From assembly GCF_003696215.1 (NCBI RefSeq), contig NZ_RFFG01000051.1, positions 1 through 63,624 on the forward strand: a DNA stretch of 63,624 nt. Direction: 5' to 3'. This DNA comes from Actinomadura harenae (GTDB lineage: Bacteria; Actinomycetota; Actinomycetes; Streptosporangiales; Streptosporangiaceae). The notes beneath the pieces are model-generated. The model had not been told where the DNA came from. It saw only the letters and a program-made list of their open reading frames with translations, and did no database searches. This document shows positions 17,401-26,014 of the stretch, one piece after another. Positions within the stretch are counted from its first letter, which is position 1; the number at the start of each line of letters is the position of its first letter. The translations under genes and the position numbers were made by a program.

Positions 17401-17438
17401 GATGAACGAGGAGCGGCGCCGATGAACGAGGAGCGGCG
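17401..17438 (+). repeat. 20-bp tandem duplication of the response-regulator start
   Basis: GATGAACGAGGAGCGGCG occurs at 17401-17418 and again at 17421-17438. The first copy opens a 7-codon frame (MNEERRR) whose TGA overlaps the ATG at 17422. Both ATGs have a ribosome site: GGAGG before the first, and GAGGAG inside the first copy before the second. Confidence 0.85.
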
Positions 17439-18108
17439 GGTGCTCGTCGTCGACGACGAGGCGAACATCCGGGACCTGATCGACACCGCGCTGACCTTCC
17501 ACGGGTTCGCGGTGGAGACGGCGGACGACGGCGTGGGCGCGCTGCGCGCCGCGGAGAGCGGGCGCCCCGACCTGATCCTGCTCGACGTGCTCCTCCCCGA
17601 CCTGGACGGGTTCGAGGTGTGCCGGCGGCTCCGCGCGGCCGGCGACCGGGTGCCGATCATCTTCCTGACGGCCCGCGACACCCCGTCCGACACCGTCACC
17701 GGCCTCACCCTGGGCGGCGACGACTACGTGACCAAGCCCTTCTCGATCGACGCGCTGGTGGCGCGGGTCCGCGCGGTGCTCCGCCGCACGGTCCCGGCCG
17801 CCGCCCCGAAGGAGGACGACGACCTGCTGCGCGTCGCCGACCTCGAACTGTCGGAGTCCCGCTGGACGGTCCGCCGCGCGGGCGCCGACATCGACCTGTC
17901 CCCGACCGAGTTCCGCCTGCTCGCCTGCCTGATGCGCAACGAGGGCCGGGTCCTGACGCGCGCGCAGCTCCTCGAGTCCGTCTGGGGCTGGGACGGCAAC
18001 CCGCAGGTCGTCGAGACCTACATCAGCTACCTGCGCCGCAAGCTCGACCCGCTCGGCCCGCCGCTCATCCACACCCGCCGCGGCGTCGGCTACACCCTGC
18101 GGCCATGA
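17422..18108 (+). CDS. OmpR/PhoB-family response regulator
   Basis: A 228-residue regulator. The receiver domain (4-120) has acidic pocket D11/D12, phospho-acceptor D55 (LILLDVLLPD), switch Thr near 83 and K105 (DYVTKPF). A winged-helix DNA-binding domain (135-228) follows, with the conserved LSPTEFRLL, VLTRAQLLESVWG and IHTRRGVGYTLRP. Its stop is 22 bases before the kinase start, so the two form a cognate pair. A duplicated start region precedes it. Confidence 0.95.
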   Translation: MNEERRVLVVDDEANIRDLIDTALTFHGFAVETADDGVGALRAAESGRPDLILLDVLLPDLDGFEVCRRLRAAGDRVPIIFLTARDTPSDTVTGLTLGGDDYVTKPFSIDALVARVRAVLRRTVPAAAPKEDDDLLRVADLELSESRWTVRRAGADIDLSPTEFRLLACLMRNEGRVLTRAQLLESVWGWDGNPQVVETYISYLRRKLDPLGPPLIHTRRGVGYTLRP

Positions 18109-18130
18109 CGACCCCCGCGGGCGGCCGCCG

Positions 18131-19540
18131 ATGACCCTGAACGCGCGGCTGCTGACCGGGCTGCTCGCCGTCACCTGCGCCGGGCTGCTGCTGATGGGCC
18201 TGGTCAGCGCGCTCGTCCTGCACAACTACCTGATGCGCCGGGTGGACGGCCAGCTCGAGGCGACACGCGACCGGGCGGTCACCCGGCTCAAGCCGGGCCT
18301 GCCGGACGACGGCATGGCCCCGGCCCGGTTCGTGGTGATCAGCGTCGCGCCGTCCGGGCGGATGAAGGTGCTCAGCGGCGACGACCCCGACCCGGGAGTC
18401 GCCGAGGACGAGCTCCAGCGGCTCGGCCCGTCCGAGCTGGCCCGGCGCGCCGCCGACCGCAGGCCGTTCGCGCTGCCGGGGATGCGGGCGGTCGCCCGGG
18501 TCCGCCCGCCGCGGACGGAGGTCGCTAGCCTCCCGCCGCGCTCCGGCCACGGGGACGACGTCGTGGTCGTCGCCGCGCCGCTGGCCGAGATCCGCGCGGC
18601 GACGCTCAGCCTGGTCGTCACCGAGCTCGCCACGATCGTCCTGCTGCTGATCGCGCTCGCGCTGGTCGGCCGCTGGCTGATCCGGCGCGGGCTGCTGCCG
18701 CTGCGCCAGATGGCGACGACGGCGCAGGTCATCGCGCTCGGCGGCAGCCTGGACGAGCGGATGCCCGGCGCCGACCGGCGCACCGAGACCGGACGCCTCG
18801 CCGGGGCGATCAACGTGATGCTCGGCCGGATCGAGCAGGCGTTCGCGGCGCGCGCCCGGTCGGAGGCGCGGGTCCGCGAGTTCGCCGCGGACGCGTCGCA
18901 CGAGCTGCGCACGCCGCTCACCACGATCCAGGGCTACGCCGAGCTGTACCGGCAGGGCGCGCTCGGCCCGGACCGGCTGCCCGACGCGATGCGGCGCATC
19001 GAGGAGGAGGCCCGCCGGATGAGCAGCCTGGTCGGTGACCTGCTGGAACTCGCCCGCCTGGACCGCGAGGCGTCCCTCGAACCCGCCCCGGCGGACCTGT
19101 CCGCGCTCGCCCGCGACGCCGTCGCCGACGCGCAGGCCGCCGATCCGGACCGCCCGGTGCGGCTGGAGGCGCCGCCGGGCCTGGTCGCCACGGTGGACGA
19201 GGGACGGTTCCGCCAGGTGCTGGCGAACCTGCTGGCCAACGTGCGCGTCCACACGCCGTCCGGCACCGCGTCGACCGTCCGGGTCGAGCGGGCGCGCGAC
19301 GGCGGGATCGTCCTGGAGGTCGCGGACGAGGGCCCCGGCATGTCGCCGGAGGACGCGGCTCGCGCGTTCGAGCGGTTCCACAGCGGCGGCGCGTCCGGCG
19401 CGGGCCTGGGCCTTCCCATCGTCGCCGCGATCGCCGCCGCGCACGGCGGGCACGCGGAGCTCTTCTCGGCCCCGGGCACCGGAACGACCGTCCGTGTGAC
19501 CCTTCCCTCGGACGACGCCGCAGGTCAGTCGAAGTCGTAG
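18131..19540 (+). CDS. sensor histidine kinase
   Basis: A 469-residue membrane kinase. TM1 (about 8-32) and TM2 (about 155-180) flank an extracytoplasmic sensor of roughly 120 residues. HAMP (180-235), then the H-box ASHELRTPLTT (phospho-His near 257), N-box LLANVRVHTP near 367 and G1/G2 boxes (DEGPGMS, GAGLGL) follow. The N-box has Val-Arg where NAxKH/NAxRY is usual, a minor change. Pairs with the upstream regulator. The 3' end overlaps the convergent macrodomain gene by 16 bases. Confidence 0.94.
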   Translation: MTLNARLLTGLLAVTCAGLLLMGLVSALVLHNYLMRRVDGQLEATRDRAVTRLKPGLPDDGMAPARFVVISVAPSGRMKVLSGDDPDPGVAEDELQRLGPSELARRAADRRPFALPGMRAVARVRPPRTEVASLPPRSGHGDDVVVVAAPLAEIRAATLSLVVTELATIVLLLIALALVGRWLIRRGLLPLRQMATTAQVIALGGSLDERMPGADRRTETGRLAGAINVMLGRIEQAFAARARSEARVREFAADASHELRTPLTTIQGYAELYRQGALGPDRLPDAMRRIEEEARRMSSLVGDLLELARLDREASLEPAPADLSALARDAVADAQAADPDRPVRLEAPPGLVATVDEGRFRQVLANLLANVRVHTPSGTASTVRVERARDGGIVLEVADEGPGMSPEDAARAFERFHSGGASGAGLGLPIVAAIAAAHGGHAELFSAPGTGTTVRVTLPSDDAAGQSKS

Positions 19541-20001
19541 ACGGTGACGGGGACGCCGCGTCCGACGAGGTGGCGTTCGATGAGCGGCTCGACCTCGGAC
19601 CAGCGTCCGCCCGCCAGCCCGCATCCGATGCGCGGCATGTGCACGGACGCGTCCAGTTCGGCGGCGCGCGCGCCGACCTTCTCCAGGCAGACGGCAAGCG
19701 CCTCGTACCGGATCGGGACGCCCTTGCTGCCGCGCTTGATCCCGCGCTGCGCGACCATGTTCGCGACGTGCACATAGGGCTCGACCTGGACGAGTTGCAC
19801 CGCGCCTAGCCCGAAGTCGTTGGAGGCGCGGTTCCGGTGCCACTCGCGGTAGGCGCGTTCGGGCTCGTCCCAGCGGCGGGACACGGCGAGCACGAACCCC
19901 TTGCCCCACCCTCCGAGGTCGTTGCAGACGTGCGCGATCACCTTCACGCCCTTGGCCTGCGGAGACGTCGCGTCACCCTTCACATACCGGATCTCACTCA
20001 C
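19525..20001 (-). CDS. macrodomain (ADP-ribose-binding) protein
   Basis: A 158-residue single macrodomain (IRYVKGDATSPQ at the N-terminus, HVCNDLGGWGKGFVLAVS near 23-40, PRIGCGLAGG near 122-131). Such proteins bind or remove ADP-ribose. I chose the GTG at 20001: TATCGT lies seven bases upstream, matching a leaderless promoter, and family members begin just here. An ATG at 20031 would add ten atypical residues and has no properly spaced ribosome site. It sits 34 bases after the secreted protein gene on the same strand. Confidence 0.85.
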   Translation of the reverse strand: MSEIRYVKGDATSPQAKGVKVIAHVCNDLGGWGKGFVLAVSRRWDEPERAYREWHRNRASNDFGLGAVQLVQVEPYVHVANMVAQRGIKRGSKGVPIRYEALAVCLEKVGARAAELDASVHMPRIGCGLAGGRWSEVEPLIERHLVGRGVPVTVYDFD

Positions 20002-20034
20002 GAACAGGACGATAGACAACAGGTCCGACATTCC

Positions 20035-20976
20035 TCATCCGCTTTTCGCCGCCGTCGAGGGCGGCGCGATCTTCGGGGGCGCCGCGTCGCTCACGAGTTT
20101 CGGCACGCCCTTAAGGCAGCCCGCGCCGTCGAGCAGCTTCGGCGGACGCACCGGGAGCACCCCGACGCGGCGGACGTCCAAGTGCTTTGAGCGTGACGGG
20201 AGTTTCGCGACGTCCACGCTGGCTATGCGCGCGCCCGCGACGCGCAGCGTCCCGCTGGTGTCGAAGAAGGCGGCCGTCACGCGTCCGAGCGCGAGCCCCC
20301 CGAACCACTTGACGACGCCGGTCCGCGGGCTGATTCGGACGAGGTCGCCGGTCGCGTTGTCCACACCGTAGATCCGGCCGTCTGCGGGCCGCACCGCGAA
20401 ATCGTCCAGCTTCACGTCCGAACTCAACACGAACGACCGGACGATGCGAGCCGGCTTCGCCTTGACGTCCATGACCGTGACGTCATCGCGGCCGCGCACG
20501 TAGAACAGGCCGTCACGCGAGATCGCGCCCGCCGTGTAGGCGTCCGGCGGAAGCGACACGGACGCCAGCGTGGCGCCGTCACGCGGATCGATCGTGATGA
20601 GGTTCGGCGAACCCCCGTCCACAGGGCTGTTCTCGACCCCATAGAGGAGCCCGTCGCGCGTGTTGTAGCCGAGCGCGTCGAGACCGGGTTTCGGTGCGAT
20701 CGGCCTGACGGCGCCGGTTCGCATGTCGAGCCGTCCGAGCACCCGCCGTCCATCCCCGCGCCGCCCCTTCGACCGCTGCGCGTCGCGCGTGCCCGCGACA
20801 CGCTGCCGCGCGACCACGTAGGCGACGCCGTCGCAGTGCGCGGCCCCCGCCGCGACCGCCGAGGGCGCCGCGACCGCGGGCGTCTGTGACACGAGGACGG
20901 CGAGCACCGTCCCCGCGGCCGCCCACCGGGCGCCAGTCCGGACCTTCGACAAGGTGTCCCCCCGTGCTCCCGCCAA
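20035..20976 (-). CDS. secreted repeat (propeller-like) protein of unknown function
   Basis: A 313-residue exported protein. A Tat/Sec-like signal peptide (hydrophobic core near 17-36, cleavage near VAA-APS) precedes a series of repeats of the pattern G-x-L-Y-G-V-N/D and I-D-P-R-T/D-G (residues 95-250), typical of beta-propeller or DUF6923-like chains. Two Cys residues (near 48 and 290) could pair. No catalytic motif seen. Divergent from the LCP gene. Confidence 0.7.
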   Translation of the reverse strand: MAGARGDTLSKVRTGARWAAAGTVLAVLVSQTPAVAAPSAVAAGAAHCDGVAYVVARQRVAGTRDAQRSKGRRGDGRRVLGRLDMRTGAVRPIAPKPGLDALGYNTRDGLLYGVENSPVDGGSPNLITIDPRDGATLASVSLPPDAYTAGAISRDGLFYVRGRDDVTVMDVKAKPARIVRSFVLSSDVKLDDFAVRPADGRIYGVDNATGDLVRISPRTGVVKWFGGLALGRVTAAFFDTSGTLRVAGARIASVDVAKLPSRSKHLDVRRVGVLPVRPPKLLDGAGCLKGVPKLVSDAAPPKIAPPSTAAKSG

Positions 20977-21117
20977 CGCTCTGCGGTCAGGTGGTTCCCG
21001 ATCATGAAAGTCGGCGAACCCAAGGGCCGGTCAAGGCACCCGCCCGGGACAACAGTTGCTCATTTGCGCGAATGTTTGACAATATGCGGGACCTCGGACA
21101 GGGGGAAGGCGGGGCGG

Positions 21118-22530
21118 ATGGTGTTCACCGAGCCGGACGTCCGGCGCGACACACCCCACAGGGAAGGACGCGCCTGGCGCGTGCTGGGTTGGCTGTCGGT
21201 GATCGTCTCGGCGGTGCTGGTCGTGACCAGCCTGACCGCCTACGGCTTCTACTGGCGGCTGCAGAACAACATCCACCACGAGGACAGCGACCGCCTCATC
21301 GGCGACAACCGGCCGAAGAAGCTCAACGACTCGCTCAACATCCTGCTGCTCGGCACCGACAGCCGCGCGGGCGCGAACGCCCGGTACGGCAAGTCCATGA
21401 AGAACGACCCGCCCCGCTCGGACACGATGATCCTGCTGCACCTGTCCCCCGGCGGACGCGAGGCCCTGGGCATCAGCTTCCCCCGCGACCTCATGGTGCC
21501 GATCCCCTCCTGCGCGAAGCCCGGCGGCGGACGCACCGCGCCGGTCCGCGTCGGCATGCTGAACTCCGCGTTCACGGCGGCCGGAGCGTCCTGCACGATG
21601 AAGACCCTCGAGAACGTCACCGACATCAAGATCGACCACTTCATGCAGGTGGACTTCACCAGCTTCAAGAGCATCACCGACGCCGTCGGCGGCGTCGAGA
21701 TCTGCCTGCCGAAGGCCGTCGACGACAGGGACTCCAAACTCCACCTCGGAGCCGGCCGCCACCTCATCAAGGGCGAGACGGCCCTCGCCTACGTCCGCAA
21801 CCGGCACGGCCTCGGCGACGGCTCCGACCTCGGCCGCATCAAGCGCCAGCAGCAGTTCATGGGCTCGCTCGCCAAGAAGGTCCTCAGCGCGGGCACCCTC
21901 GCCAACCCGGGCAAGCTGCTCCCCCTCGCCGAGGCCGGCACCAAGTCCCTCACCACCGACCGCGGCCTGGACCTGTCGTCCATGACGAAGATCGCCGAGG
22001 GCATGCGCGGCCTCACCGCCGGAAAACTCCGCTTCGTCACCGTCCCGGTCGCCCCGTACGCCCCGGACCCGAACCGCGTCGCCTTCCGCGATCCGGACGC
22101 GTCCCGCTTCTTCACCGCCATCCGCGACGACCACCAGATCGACACGCCGTCCGCCGCCGCCGCCACGAAGAAGCCGTCCAAGCTCCCGCCGGCGCAGGTC
22201 CGGGTCCGCGTCCTCAACGCGACCGGCACCACCGGACTCGCCGGACGCGTCGCCGACCAGCTCCGCACCGCGGGCTACCAGGTCATCGGCACCGGCACCA
22301 CCGCGGCGTCCGCCACGTCCCAAGTGCGCTACGGCGCGGGCGCGAACGCCCAGGCCACCGCCCTCACGTCCCTGCTCCCGGGCGCGACCGCACGTCCAGG
22401 CTCCGCGCCGTCCGGAACGGTCGACCTCGTCCTCGGCCGGGACTTCCAGAACCTGCACCTCCCCAGCAAGGCGATCCCCAAGCTCCAGGGCGAACTGAGC
22501 GCCGAGGACGACGTCTGCAAGCAGCCCTGA
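21118..22530 (+). CDS. LytR-CpsA-Psr (LCP) family cell-wall glycopolymer ligase
   Basis: A 470-residue membrane-anchored enzyme that transfers lipid-linked glycopolymers to peptidoglycan. One membrane span at 21-43. The LCP domain (about 70-250) has NILLLGTDSRAG, RSDTMILLHLSP, ISFPRDLMVPIP and GDGSDLGRIKRQQQF, with the pyrophosphate-binding Asp and Arg residues present. A LytR_C domain follows at about 358-450 (VRVLNATGTTGLAGRVADQL). ATG 21118 has a purine-rich GGGGGAAGGCGGGG upstream; the upstream in-frame stretch from 21004 has no family similarity. Confidence 0.93.
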   Translation: MVFTEPDVRRDTPHREGRAWRVLGWLSVIVSAVLVVTSLTAYGFYWRLQNNIHHEDSDRLIGDNRPKKLNDSLNILLLGTDSRAGANARYGKSMKNDPPRSDTMILLHLSPGGREALGISFPRDLMVPIPSCAKPGGGRTAPVRVGMLNSAFTAAGASCTMKTLENVTDIKIDHFMQVDFTSFKSITDAVGGVEICLPKAVDDRDSKLHLGAGRHLIKGETALAYVRNRHGLGDGSDLGRIKRQQQFMGSLAKKVLSAGTLANPGKLLPLAEAGTKSLTTDRGLDLSSMTKIAEGMRGLTAGKLRFVTVPVAPYAPDPNRVAFRDPDASRFFTAIRDDHQIDTPSAAAATKKPSKLPPAQVRVRVLNATGTTGLAGRVADQLRTAGYQVIGTGTTAASATSQVRYGAGANAQATALTSLLPGATARPGSAPSGTVDLVLGRDFQNLHLPSKAIPKLQGELSAEDDVCKQP

Positions 22531-22559
22531 CCGTCCGACGCGCCTGCCACGATGCGTCC

Positions 22560-23183
22560 GTGACCGACCACGACGACCTCCTGGACCGCGTCGCCACCCG
22601 CGCCGGCGGCGACCTCCCCTGCGCCACCTCCACCCAGATCGAGGAGGCCGAAGCCGCCCTCGGCTTCACCCTCCCCCCACTCCTGGCACGCCTCTACCAG
22701 GACGTCGGCAATGGCGGCTTCGGCCCCGACTGCGACCTCATGCCCCTCATCGGCCCGCGGTCCCCCACGGCCGTCACCACCTACCAGGCCAAACACGCCC
22801 TGGGCGACTGGCCCACCGGCGTCCTCCCCATCCTCGACTGGGGCTGCGCCATGTACGCCGCCATCGACTGCGCCGCCCCGGACGCCCCCGTCCTCCTCTA
22901 CGAACCCAACGCCGTCACCGACGACCCGTCCCACGCCTGGTTCCAGGACGCCCCGTCCCTCGCCACCTGGCTCACCAACTGGCTCACCAACGAAGCCTGG
23001 TACGACAACGACGCCCCCAACCTCCCCCTATGGCCCCAAGCAGGCCCCCGACTCCCCTCACCCCCGCCGAGCGACCACCACCGCCAACAGCACAACCCCA
23101 ACAACGGCCAAGACCCCAAGCCCCAAAATCACCAGCAGGATCAAAGCCTCAACAAACCCCAACGACAACATGACCACCCCTAA
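22560..23183 (+). CDS. SMI1/KNR4 family protein
   Basis: A 207-residue protein. The SMI1/KNR4 fold (residues 15-150) shows ATSTQIEEAEAALGFTLP, LLARLYQDVGNGGFGPD and LPILDWGCAMYAAID. In bacteria the family often supplies immunity or regulatory adaptors. GTG start 29 bases after the LCP stop. The last 40 residues are Gln/Asn/His/Pro-rich, use fewer GC-ending codons, and overlap an opposite-strand frame for a hydrophobic peptide, so the true C-terminus is uncertain. Confidence 0.8.
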   Translation: MTDHDDLLDRVATRAGGDLPCATSTQIEEAEAALGFTLPPLLARLYQDVGNGGFGPDCDLMPLIGPRSPTAVTTYQAKHALGDWPTGVLPILDWGCAMYAAIDCAAPDAPVLLYEPNAVTDDPSHAWFQDAPSLATWLTNWLTNEAWYDNDAPNLPLWPQAGPRLPSPPPSDHHRQQHNPNNGQDPKPQNHQQDQSLNKPQRQHDHP

Positions 23184-23447
23184 CCACCCATACAAGTCAC
23201 CACATCCTGCCCACACCCGTCCGCGTGACGCCATCTCGCCTGCCCATGTCTCGAGCCCGGCCATATGAAGCACGCGACAGGGAACAACTCGTAATACCGG
23301 GGCAGTGGACGCATCGGTCATCGAACGACCGCGCACCTGCGACGCTCTGGGGACAACACCCGGAGCAGACCCACTCGAGGAACTCGGCGACCCGCTCGCG
23401 ATGATGTGGGCGGCTCACACCCGATCGCCTCTGGAAAGGACCACGCC

Positions 23448-24563
23448 GTGACGCTGTACGCCTACGACGAGCAGGGACGGTCACTCCTGGCCGTCTGGGG
23501 GTCCGGGACCGGCCACCGAACCGCGCAGATCGCCTCCGTACCGGAGACGGTCGAAGAGGCAAGCGCACGGAGCCTGGCACAGGCGATGTCCGCCCTATCG
23601 GACGCCATGTGGCGCACGTACACCCACCCGCCGGAGGCTGCCAAGAGCCTGGAGGAGAACACCGAAGGCTGGCGCCGCGCGCAAACGCAGGCCCTCCTGC
23701 CCAAGGTCCCCGACATCCTCCGAGACCCGAACCTCCTCCTCGACCGGGTCGTCTCCTACAACCCGGTCGAGGAGTCCGCCCACCGCGTCGGCAGGGCACT
23801 CCACAGGGCCGGCGACGCCCGCCTCTCCGAGGCCGTGATCCGCGAGGCGCGCACCGAGCTCGACGCCATCGAACGAGCCGGACGCGGCGACCTCACCGGC
23901 CGCGCGGCCCACGCCGTCACCCTCACCCGGGCAGGAGCGTCCCCATCCCAGATCGCCGCCGCGGACGACCTCCTCCGCACGAGCCTGCTCAGCGGCCACG
24001 AGCCGTTCACCGACCTGGACCCGGCGGCGGCGTCGGTCGCGGCCGCCCACTGGCTCCAGGCCGCAGCCGACGCCACCGCGAAACTCACGGGAGTCCCTCC
24101 CACGGCGATCGTCCAGGAAGCGGACAACATCGAGGCACTCCCCTACCGAACCCCGACGACCGTCCTCGAACTCATGGAACAGGGCCTCTCCCCCTACGGC
24201 GCGGTGACCCGCCTCCTCGCCGAGGCCATGGCCGTCGCGGAGGGACTCGTCCACGACGTCGACGAACTCCAGGACAGGTTCACGGAACTGGAGGAACTCG
24301 CCGCCCGCCACTCCGACCGCGACCCGAACTTCCGCGCCGTCCTGTTCTCCGAAGTCAGACTGACCACCCTCGACCCCGCCCGCCCCGCCCAGGACCTCCT
24401 GGAAGACCTCCTCTACGGAATCCGAGCCTGCTGGCTCCTCTACTCAGAAAGCGCCCACGAAGACTTCGACGACCAAACCGAAGAGCCCGCCGAACACCTC
24501 CACACCGATTTCCTCGAAGCCGTACGAGCAGAGGCCCAAAACACGTCCAACAGACTGCACTAA
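23448..24563 (+). CDS. hypothetical protein, 371 aa
   Basis: I do not recognise a family. The chain is soluble, acidic and largely helical, with Ala/Glu/Leu-rich stretches suggestive of tandem helical hairpins (residues 60-150 and 190-330) and no signal peptide, membrane span or catalytic motif. The GTG at 23448 has GGAAAGGA seven bases upstream. Codon bias is good but slightly less GC-rich than its neighbours, as in the SMI1 gene to its left. A tRNA follows on the opposite strand. Confidence 0.75.
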   Translation: MTLYAYDEQGRSLLAVWGSGTGHRTAQIASVPETVEEASARSLAQAMSALSDAMWRTYTHPPEAAKSLEENTEGWRRAQTQALLPKVPDILRDPNLLLDRVVSYNPVEESAHRVGRALHRAGDARLSEAVIREARTELDAIERAGRGDLTGRAAHAVTLTRAGASPSQIAAADDLLRTSLLSGHEPFTDLDPAAASVAAAHWLQAAADATAKLTGVPPTAIVQEADNIEALPYRTPTTVLELMEQGLSPYGAVTRLLAEAMAVAEGLVHDVDELQDRFTELEELAARHSDRDPNFRAVLFSEVRLTTLDPARPAQDLLEDLLYGIRACWLLYSESAHEDFDDQTEEPAEHLHTDFLEAVRAEAQNTSNRLH

Positions 24564-24735
24564 CCGCCAGGCGACCACCGATGCGCGCTCGCGGACCAGA
24601 GGATCTCGGCCGACCCGCGAGCGCCGCCCACAACCGAACGCCCACCCGCACTCGAGATCACCGACAACTCCGCCACATCTCCACGAGAAACGCCAAAAGC
24701 CCTCCCCGATAACCGGGAAGGGCCTATGAGCTGTG

Positions 24736-24808
24736 CGCACCCGAAGGGATTCGAACCCCTAACCTTCTGATCCGTAGTCAGATGCTCTATCCGTTGAGCT
24801 ACGGGTGC
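24736..24808 (-). tRNA. tRNA-Arg (anticodon ACG)
   Basis: A 73-nt cloverleaf: 7-bp acceptor GCACCCG/CGGGTGC, anticodon stem TCTGA/TCAGA with loop CTACGGA (ACG at 34-36, expected to be inosine-modified) and T-loop GGTTCGAATCC. CCA is not encoded. Confidence 0.97.
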
Positions 24809-25064
24809 TCGCTTCAAGTCTGTGACCTGCTGCGTTGTCGCCGTCGGGAAGTCTACCAGCATCGCACCGGGGTGCTGAGGCGGTGGGTTTCCGTCCTTGC
24901 GACATGCACCAGTGTAGGGCACCGGGGCCGGTGGTCGCGCCTGGGATACGGGGGAACCGATCGGGGGCGATGTGCGCCAAAGGGGGGACCGAGTCGGAAG
25001 TCGACCGGACGGCCCCAGTCTCGTCCGGTGCTCCTGCTCCCCCCGAACAAGGAGAAGCATTCAG

Positions 25065-25493
25065 ATGCGTATGTCCGCCCCCCGGCTGATCGGAACCCTC
25101 GCCCTGGGCGGCGCCCTGCTCGCGTCGGCCGCCTGCGGGCCCCTCGACAGCATCACCGGCGGGAACAAGAAGACCGCCTGCAACAACATCAAGGCGGACC
25201 TGACCGCGATCAAGAGCAAGGTCAGCCAGCCGGACGCGTCCAACCTGCGGTCCAGCTCGGCGGCCAACGCGCGGCTGTACCGGGAGACCGCCTCCAAGAT
25301 CCGCAGCGAGGGCGCCAAGGCCGGCGGGGACGTCAAGTCGTCCTCGGACAAGGTCGCCAGCGACCTGGAGTCCCTGGCGACGGTGCTCGGGAACATCGGC
25401 TCGGGCAGCACCAGCACCCCGAACATGAGCGGCAGCCGGAACTTCATCCAGGACGCGGCGGACCTCGGCCGGGCCTGCGGCTACACCGGCTGA
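25065..25493 (+). CDS. putative small lipoprotein
   Basis: A 142-residue exported protein. Signal segment MRMSAPRLIGTLALGGALLASAAC ends in a lipobox-like ASAAC at about residues 20-24; the -3 residue is Ser rather than Leu, so lipidation is probable, not certain. The mature chain is Ser/Ala/Lys-rich and helical, with two further Cys residues (near 39 and 138). Function unknown. ATG 25065 with AAGGAG ten bases upstream. Stands alone between two tRNA genes. Confidence 0.75.
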   Translation: MRMSAPRLIGTLALGGALLASAACGPLDSITGGNKKTACNNIKADLTAIKSKVSQPDASNLRSSSAANARLYRETASKIRSEGAKAGGDVKSSSDKVASDLESLATVLGNIGSGSTSTPNMSGSRNFIQDAADLGRACGYTG

Positions 25494-25535
25494 CACCACC
25501 CACGGCCGGAAGAGGCTATCCTCGTATCGGCTTTG

Positions 25536-25580
25536 CCGGTTGGCCCGCCGACCGGTAGCCTGTGCTGAGCCCGAAGGGCT
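25536..25580 (+). other. two small hairpins before tRNA-Ser
   Basis: CCGGTTGG/CCGACCGG (25536-25555) and AGCCC-GAA-GGGCT (25568-25580) lie between the lipoprotein stop and the tRNA. The first may end the lipoprotein transcript; a TATCCT hexamer at 25517-25522 could serve the tRNA promoter. Confidence 0.35.
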
Positions 25581-25583
25581 TCT

Positions 25584-25673
25584 GGAGGATTCGCCTAGTC
25601 CGGTCTATGGCGCCGCACTGCTAATGCGGTTTGGGCTTACCGCCCATCCGGGGTTCAAATCCCCGATCCTCCG
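25584..25673 (+). tRNA. tRNA-Ser (anticodon GCT)
   Basis: A 90-nt class II tRNA: acceptor GGAGGAT/ATCCTCC, anticodon arm CGCA-CTGCTAA-TGCG (GCT), long variable arm GGGCTTACCGCCC, T-loop GGTTCAAATCC. CCA is not encoded. Confidence 0.97.
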
Positions 25674-25678
25674 CCTCT

Positions 25679-25718
25679 GACCTGTGGGGTCGCGTCACAC
25701 GACGCGGCCCCACAGGTC
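25679..25718 (+). terminator. strong terminator after tRNA-Ser
   Basis: An 18-bp stem (GACCTGTGGGGTCGCGTC with its complement, one T-G pair) around an ACAC loop, followed by GTTTC. It begins five bases after the tRNA. Confidence 0.85.
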
Positions 25719-26014
25719 GTTTCAGGGCCTTCCGCGTGGTTTGAGCACTGCGATCTTGCGCCTCGGCCACCTGGGACGCACGCGCCGTCCCTGCGGGTCT
25801 TCTGCGTCCTGGTCGGCATGCCGTGGCCTTCCTTGCGGCATCTGCTGCCGCCGCCTCGGTGATGGTCGCGTGGATGGGCCAAGACCTTCTGGCGTGGGCT
25901 CATCGAGACGCCCAGAGACTCGTTCACCGCGGCCGTCCGGGGTTGTTGTGGCGTTGCTCAGGTGCGTGTGGGGGCTTGGGGCGCCGGGGGACGGGGCTTG
26001 TGCCAAGCGTGGGG
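25719..26014. other. intergenic stretch without a supported gene
   Basis: About 300 bases between the tRNA terminator and the end of the glutamine-synthetase-like gene. Short frames exist on both strands, but their codon use is irregular and none has a family signature. I see no repeat or integrase remnant. Confidence 0.6.

Noticed and set aside
25584..25718. tRNA-Ser as an integration site of a mobile element
   Set aside because: No integrase, no repeated tRNA 3' end within the window and a normal terminator follows.
25722..26006. Small Arg/Pro-rich proteins on the minus strand after tRNA-Ser
   Set aside because: No ribosome site, irregular codon use and no family signature.
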